The position numbers and the translations under genes were made by a program. The notes under the pieces were generated by a model. The model searched no databases. It saw nothing but the letters and a program-made list of their open reading frames with translations, and was not told where the DNA came from. From Clostridium sp. CAG:253 (lineage in GTDB: Bacteria > Bacillota > Clostridia > Lachnospirales > Lachnospiraceae), in assembly GCA_000436755.1 (NCBI GenBank), contig FR887278.1:1-12106 (forward strand): a stretch of 12,106 nt of DNA, read 5' to 3'. How positions within the stretch are numbered: the stretch's first letter is position 1; the number at the start of each line of letters is the position of its first letter. Below, piece after piece: positions 7,939 to 12,106 of this stretch.

Positions 7939-9018
7939 TTAAATTTTTTCCTTTGTTTTTTTCAAATACGCTTTGCAGTATTTTTTCAGTTCTATGTCGC
8001 CCTTATTCCACTCACCGGGTCTTAAACACTTGTCCGACTCTCCTGCAAGCATCTGCATGATATTTTTTATTTCCTCACGGGAATGGTCTATAAATACCAG
8101 CATTACTGCATATTTATCATTTATTCCGCTTACCTCAAAACGAAGTGCTTTTTTCCCGACAACCCACTGGACTCTCTGTAAAAACTTATCATATGCTTTT
8201 TTCTCCTTGAATACAATAGTTTCAAATCTTATAAAAGAAATGTCTTTTGTTTCAAGTTTTTCCATAAAATTGTCAACTGTTTTTTCTTTGAATACTGTAT
8301 TTTTTACATCATATTCATTCAACATGCGAAGCTCATTTTCTATATTTTCAATACTTATATTTTTCGTTCTGAGCTGTTCTTTCAAACCGTCAATTTCAAT
8401 CTGCTTTTTATCATTTCTGCCTGCCATTATCATCGTTATTACAAGCAGCATTAACAGCATCGATGCGACGCTTATAACTATTATTATCTGTGCCTGCATA
8501 AAATCATTATTAGACAATACAAACTTCTGATTTGTAAGCAGGCATATCTTATATTCAGTACCGTTTATCTCAAACAATGTGCCGGATGCAATATAACTTT
8601 TTCCCGACTGTGTTATAAAATCATGATGTACCTTGTTCTTCTCCAAACTGTTCAAAAATTTTTTTCCACTTTCAGATACATAGTAAGACGCCGTTGAAAA
8701 TCCTCTGTACTGGTCGGTTTCCGTAACATCCTTTACAAATACAATCGAGTCCTTCTTTGATAAAGTCCAGTATTCCTTTTCTGAGTTGTCAATTGAGCCA
8801 AGTATCTCTTTTATTGATTTTTCATCAACATCAGACTCAGATTCTCTTATATTTATCTGGTCAAGAACAAGTTTTATATATTGATCCTGCTGTCTGGCAT
8901 AAATTTCCAAAACACTGTTATTATATATTTTCAACTGGAATAATACCACACCGCTCAAAACTATTGAAAAAATTATCATTGCAATTGAAACTTTTTTAAA
9001 TATCCTGTTTTTCTTCAT
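7939..9018 (-). CDS. Two-helix membrane sensor-like protein of the XrtG locus
   Basis: I do not recognise a named family. Architecture over 359 residues: transmembrane helix 1 at about 9-29, an outer region at about 30-175, helix 2 at about 176-199, a charged coiled coil at about 203-235, and a cytoplasmic alpha/beta domain at about 255-325. The outer region (WTLSKKDSIVFVKDV, then a strand-rich part ending EYKICLLTNQKFV) resembles a Cache/PAS-like sensor. The cytoplasmic order, strand ISFIRFE, helix, then strand pair ALRFEVSG and KYAVMLVFID, resembles a GGDEF fold without the GG[DE]EF signature and without an RxxD inhibitory site. It would then be a degenerate, non-synthesising domain, perhaps a ligand reader. 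This is inference. ATG 9016-9018 has AGGTGAGG upstream. It sits 49 bp after the glycosyltransferase gene, so control of glycan synthesis is a reasonable guess. Confidence 0.6.
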   Translation of the reverse strand: MKKNRIFKKVSIAMIIFSIVLSGVVLFQLKIYNNSVLEIYARQQDQYIKLVLDQINIRESESDVDEKSIKEILGSIDNSEKEYWTLSKKDSIVFVKDVTETDQYRGFSTASYYVSESGKKFLNSLEKNKVHHDFITQSGKSYIASGTLFEINGTEYKICLLTNQKFVLSNNDFMQAQIIIVISVASMLLMLLVITMIMAGRNDKKQIEIDGLKEQLRTKNISIENIENELRMLNEYDVKNTVFKEKTVDNFMEKLETKDISFIRFETIVFKEKKAYDKFLQRVQWVVGKKALRFEVSGINDKYAVMLVFIDHSREEIKNIMQMLAGESDKCLRPGEWNKGDIELKKYCKAYLKKTKEKI

Positions 9019-9067
9019 TTTATAAGATCCTCACCTGTTATCCATGAATCCAGTCCGTTATTACACT

Positions 9068-10432
9068 CTAATCGGTATTTACGGCTTTCTTAATCTTTTC
9101 GACAATCCTTACCGGCACAATAAATTCTTCCCTGATAACACTCCAAAACTCTCTTTTTTCTTCGGTAAATGTTTTTGTTTTCCATGCACTGTCTGTATTT
9201 ATACTGTTTACAACGCCTGCAAGTCTTATAAAAAATACCATAAAGTTAAACAACGGAAGCATCGGTATAACATACCACTGTCTTGCATAATATCTTCTTA
9301 TCTCTTTAAAATCCGACAAAAAGCCTATAGTTGTAAAATAATAACAGTAACCTATCAGTATATACAACAAAAAAATAAACAATGTCGAGTATACTATCGA
9401 CTCAAACGAATACTTCATAAGCACAAGACATATCAGTGCAAGATACCATATTACCCTCGGAAAAGCAAAAGTGTGGTCATACATCAATGTTCTTATATTT
9501 ACATCAGTAAATATCTTGAGTGGATTCATCCGCTTTTTCATAAACAAATGTGAAACTTCAAGACTTCCTCTCTGCCACCTCTGCCTCTGCGTATAAAGTT
9601 TATTCATATCCTCTATAGGGTCAACATAAAATATTGCATTTTCGCACATATATACCCTCTTCTTCTGAAGATATTTCATCTGAAATGTAATTTGTGTGTC
9701 TTCACATATCGTATCCGTATTATATAGCTGTGATTTTAAAACCGTAGATTTCCTAAATGCAGAAAACGCTCCCGATAACGTATATATAGCATTTAATTCA
9801 GAAGCATAATTTCTTCCAGCAAGAAATGCCTGAGCATACTCCATAAACTCCATTTTCCTGAGAAGTTTTGCAAAGAAACCTTTATATTCCTCTATCTGAT
9901 CGGGCATTGTAAGTATTGCACCTGTCATACAGTCTATCGACAAATCCGATTCAAATTTGTCAACCATATTTGTCAATGCCTTTTTGTCAAGTATTCCGTC
10001 ACTGTCAATGTGAATTATATATTTTCCGTCACTGTTAAACAGTGCAAGATTCAATGCTTTTGATTTGCCCTGCTTTGCATTTAGCCACTGCATCATCAAT
10101 TGAGGGAACTTTTTCTGACATTCGGTAAATACCTTAAAACTATCATCCTGCCCCTGATTGTTCACCAAAAATATTCTTATCTTGTCATTTGGATAATCAC
10201 TGTCATTTATTGAACTTATACATGCCTCGAGTGAATCCTGCGAATTATATACCGGTATAAGAAGTGATATTTCCGGATATATTATCGGTTTTTCATACTT
10301 AGCAGGTATAAGTCTCTTTTTCAAAAGAACTATAACACTTCCAACTGACGGAACAATCTCCATTAACACCGGAATGATTATCCATGCAGCCCAGAAAATA
10401 AACGAATTCATAAATCTACTTATTATTGACAT
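9068..10432 (-). CDS. Family 2 glycosyltransferase, XrtG-associated
   Basis: Membrane-bound processive-type GT2 enzyme, expected to add sugars from a nucleotide-sugar donor at the inner membrane face. It has an N-terminal membrane segment (about 12-38), a catalytic domain (about 50-310), and C-terminal helices (about 325-340, 348-368, 386-410). The catalytic motifs are intact: PVYNS, KQGKSKALN, HIDSDG (DSD at 143-145), ICEDTQ (Glu244-Asp245) and QRQRW (282-286), as in cellulose- and hyaluronan-synthase-like enzymes. Position beside xrtG and overall form fit the XrtG-associated glycosyltransferase family (TIGR03111-like). I chose ATG 10430-10432 (454 residues) because AGGGGG at 10441-10446 is eight bases away; a TTG two codons earlier is too close to that site. 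The start overlaps the end of xrtG by 17 bp, so translation is probably coupled. The sugar used is not predictable from sequence. Confidence 0.9.
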   Translation of the reverse strand: MSIISRFMNSFIFWAAWIIIPVLMEIVPSVGSVIVLLKKRLIPAKYEKPIIYPEISLLIPVYNSQDSLEACISSINDSDYPNDKIRIFLVNNQGQDDSFKVFTECQKKFPQLMMQWLNAKQGKSKALNLALFNSDGKYIIHIDSDGILDKKALTNMVDKFESDLSIDCMTGAILTMPDQIEEYKGFFAKLLRKMEFMEYAQAFLAGRNYASELNAIYTLSGAFSAFRKSTVLKSQLYNTDTICEDTQITFQMKYLQKKRVYMCENAIFYVDPIEDMNKLYTQRQRWQRGSLEVSHLFMKKRMNPLKIFTDVNIRTLMYDHTFAFPRVIWYLALICLVLMKYSFESIVYSTLFIFLLYILIGYCYYFTTIGFLSDFKEIRRYYARQWYVIPMLPLFNFMVFFIRLAGVVNSINTDSAWKTKTFTEEKREFWSVIREEFIVPVRIVEKIKKAVNTD

Positions 10433-11021
10433 ATCCAAATCCCCCTACTTTCTGCCTTATTATCTGCGCCTTTGTAAACACATAAAAATACAGCATAACT
10501 GACAAAAAGTAGAAAAAAATCCTTCCTATCAACGCATGCGAAATATAATAATAATCTACTCCTTTAAAATGTATTATAAAGCATATCAATGTTATCCTTA
10601 ATGCGTTGGCAAGAATAAGATACATTGAGCCGACACACCCTATAATTATTTTCTCATATTTTGTATATACACTGAAAAATATAAGAAGTGATAAAAATGC
10701 CGTAATCTCAATAATTCCTGAGCATTCAAAATCAATTTTAAGAGTAATTGAATCTTTTGCCGACTGTACAAAAATAATGCCATATTTATAATACGGCTCA
10801 AATACTCCTGTCATTTTTCCAATTATACCGGCAAGCGCCGCTACAATATTTGCCATAGGCTGTGTAAATACATCTTTAAAGCCAACAAAAACAAACACAA
10901 ACAAACCGGCACTTCCCCAAAGGAAATGCCAGAATGGTAATTTTGCTTTTTTTGTCACATGAAGAATATACAGCCATATAATTATGGCTATCAAAAATAT
11001 TATATATTTACTTATATTCAT
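10416..11021 (-). CDS. xrtG: Exosortase family protein XrtG
   Basis: Integral membrane cysteine transpeptidase-like enzyme of the exosortase/archaeosortase family, predicted to cut and transfer proteins bearing a C-terminal sorting tail. The 201 residues are mostly hydrophobic helices. The three expected catalytic residues are present in order: Cys100 in FECSGI, Arg142 in ANALRI, and His162 in SHALIG. Small size, a Gram-positive host and the neighbouring glycosyltransferase and PTPS homologue point to the XrtG subgroup (TIGR03110-like). ATG 11019-11021 follows GTGAGG by eight bases, only 13 bp after the stop of the surface-protein gene, its likely substrate. The 3' end overlaps the glycosyltransferase start. 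Unlike LPXTG sortases it is a multi-pass protein. To my knowledge the reaction of XrtG itself has not been shown directly. Confidence 0.92.
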   Translation of the reverse strand: MNISKYIIFLIAIIIWLYILHVTKKAKLPFWHFLWGSAGLFVFVFVGFKDVFTQPMANIVAALAGIIGKMTGVFEPYYKYGIIFVQSAKDSITLKIDFECSGIIEITAFLSLLIFFSVYTKYEKIIIGCVGSMYLILANALRITLICFIIHFKGVDYYYISHALIGRIFFYFLSVMLYFYVFTKAQIIRQKVGGFGYVNNK

Positions 11022-11034
11022 TCAATCAGCCTCA

Positions 11035-12106
11035 CTACGCAGTTTTAACCACATTATTTACTTTACGTTTTCTGTATAAAAGTACGCCGGCTACAGTAAG
11101 ACAACTGATGGCAACACCTGCCACAGGTCCTGTTGAAGTTCCTGCATAAGTAACCCACTCGTCACCTATATTTATATATTTAGCCTCTACTACTTTCATT
11201 TCATTTATCTCAATGTCAAACTTCTTTGCAAGTTTCTTCATGTCAACTTCATATTCCATCTCATCACAAGTGCTTCCTGCTGAAATTGTTATCTTTCCGT
11301 AATCAATAAATCCTTCATCAGAAACATTTTTATATGTAGTCCATGAACCTATATCGACAAGCGTAAACTCATGATTTCCTTCTGAAAGATTAGTAATCTT
11401 AGGATTCCAGTCTATATTTCCGTCACTGTCCACAGTTACAAATCTGAAAGAAATTGAAGTTTTGTCGTTACTGTTCGCTCTCAATGTAAATGGTGAAAAC
11501 TCGTTTCTGCCATCTGTTGTCTTATGAAGAAATGATTTCACATGACCGTAAATATAGCCATCTGACGCATACAATGCCGCCTCCGAATCATCACCGACAC
11601 CACCCTGTGTTGAGTATTCAATAATAGTATGTGCATAGTCATCCCAGTCACCGAAAGAACCGTCATAGGCTATCCCGCTAAATCTGTTGTTAATCGCACC
11701 ATGTGACGAATTTTTGTCTATGTTTACAATATTGCTCACAAGTGGACTTGATGAAAGATAATATCCAAAAGATAAACTCTCATTGTACTGCTTTACCGCA
11801 GATACAGGAACGGCAATCTCATACTGTCTGTTTGAATATTCCGCCGTCATGCTGTTTCCTCCCATCTGATTTTTAACATAATCACTTACACTGACTTCAC
11901 ATTTTCCATTGACCAGCTTAATATCAAGAACCGTTCTTCTATCTGTATCAGTCTTTATCTCGTATTTTCCACTCGCATAACTTCCCGATGAACCAGCCGC
12001 ACCATCTGATGCATTTTCAGATTTTTCTTTCATATATATGTAAATATAATCTCCGTCAAACACGGCAGCCACTTTTGAAAGTCCGTTTCCACTTTCTGAA
12101 TTCTGC
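11035..12106 (-). CDS. Surface protein with C-terminal exosortase-type sorting tail, 5' end outside window
   Basis: Partial: the reading frame is open to the window edge (356 residues visible), so the start and any signal peptide are outside. The GTG at 12070-12072 is an internal valine, since upstream codons (ending GLSK) continue without a stop. Two similar beta-rich modules are visible. The first contains VAAVFDGDYIYIYMKE near the edge and is followed by an S/G-rich loop. The second begins IAYDGSFGDWDDYAH and contains EAALYASDGYIYGHVKS. The DG-x-F-x-DW opening recalls CBM9/DOMON-like sandwiches in extracellular proteins, but sugar binding is a guess. The C-terminus has TSTGP, a hydrophobic helix and RKRK, matching what I recall as the Firmicu-CTERM sorting domain (TIGR04145) found with XrtG. 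It lies 13 bp before xrtG, so it is the probable substrate of that enzyme. Confidence 0.8.
   Translation of the reverse strand, partial: QNSESGNGLSKVAAVFDGDYIYIYMKEKSENASDGAAGSSGSYASGKYEIKTDTDRRTVLDIKLVNGKCEVSVSDYVKNQMGGNSMTAEYSNRQYEIAVPVSAVKQYNESLSFGYYLSSSPLVSNIVNIDKNSSHGAINNRFSGIAYDGSFGDWDDYAHTIIEYSTQGGVGDDSEAALYASDGYIYGHVKSFLHKTTDGRNEFSPFTLRANSNDKTSISFRFVTVDSDGNIDWNPKITNLSEGNHEFTLVDIGSWTTYKNVSDEGFIDYGKITISAGSTCDEMEYEVDMKKLAKKFDIEINEMKVVEAKYINIGDEWVTYAGTSTGPVAGVAISCLTVAGVLLYRKRKVNNVVKTA
11038..11139 (-). other. C-terminal sorting signal (Firmicu-CTERM-like)
   Basis: The last 34 residues of the surface protein: TSTGPVAG, then a hydrophobic helix (VAISCLTVAGVLLY), then RKRK and a short polar tail. 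This three-part plan is that of exosortase and sortase targets. There is no LPXTG or PEP motif. The helix cysteine is not in a lipobox. The cleavage point is unknown; TSTGP is the natural candidate recognition motif. Confidence 0.7.

Noticed and set aside
10436..10438. TTG as the start of the glycosyltransferase
   Set aside because: It lies only two bases from the AGGGGG ribosome site; the ATG six bases further has normal spacing.
11035..11139. Classical LPXTG cell-wall sorting signal or lipoprotein
   Set aside because: There is no LPXTG-like motif before the helix, and the adjacent enzyme is a multi-pass exosortase, not a class A-D sortase. The cysteine lies within a C-terminal helix, not a lipobox.
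12070..12072. GTG as the start of the surface-protein gene
   Set aside because: The frame stays open upstream to the window edge, the upstream residues continue the module pattern, and there is no ribosome site or signal peptide at the GTG.

Overview
The window looks like a chromosomal segment of an AT-rich, low-GC Firmicute, most likely a Clostridia member of the Lachnospiraceae type. This rests on the base composition, the Shine-Dalgarno sites, a YlbJ-family protein, a clostridial-style M18 aminopeptidase and a Gram-positive exosortase (XrtG) locus. The genus is not determined. All ten genes I can support lie on the minus strand, so transcription runs from position 12106 toward position 1. 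Both end genes are cut by the window edge.

Upstream half in the direction of transcription (12106 to about 5500): a six-gene XrtG locus. In order: (1) a surface protein with a repeated beta-rich module and a C-terminal sorting tail (TSTGP, hydrophobic helix, RKRK); (2) the exosortase XrtG with Cys/Arg/His catalytic residues; (3) a processive-type family 2 glycosyltransferase overlapping xrtG; (4) a two-helix membrane protein with a sensor-like outer part, a coiled coil and a possible degenerate GGDEF-like end; (5) a 6-pyruvoyl-tetrahydropterin synthase (PTPS) homologue that keeps the metal-binding histidines but lacks the usual catalytic residues; (6) a multi-pass membrane protein with a large C-terminal soluble domain. 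From family knowledge, genes 1, 2, 3 and 5 (and probably 6) belong to a predicted Gram-positive protein-sorting and glycan system. To my knowledge its product and chemistry have not been worked out. My reading is that the glycosyltransferase and the membrane proteins make or modify a surface glycan, and that XrtG processes the tail of the surface protein, perhaps joining it to that glycan.

Downstream half (5346 to 1): more ordinary genes. A YlbJ-family membrane protein comes first, then an M18 aminopeptidase and pheA (chorismate mutase/prephenate dehydratase), which look like a two-gene operon, then an Fe-S 23S rRNA uracil methyltransferase (RlmD/RumA type) running off the edge. The aminopeptidase-pheA pair has a good sigma-A-like promoter whose -35 box is embedded in a phased array of six 11-bp repeats. 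This array is the most striking non-coding structure here.

No tRNA, rRNA, CRISPR array, transposase or clear intrinsic terminator was seen. No gap between genes exceeds about 155 bases.
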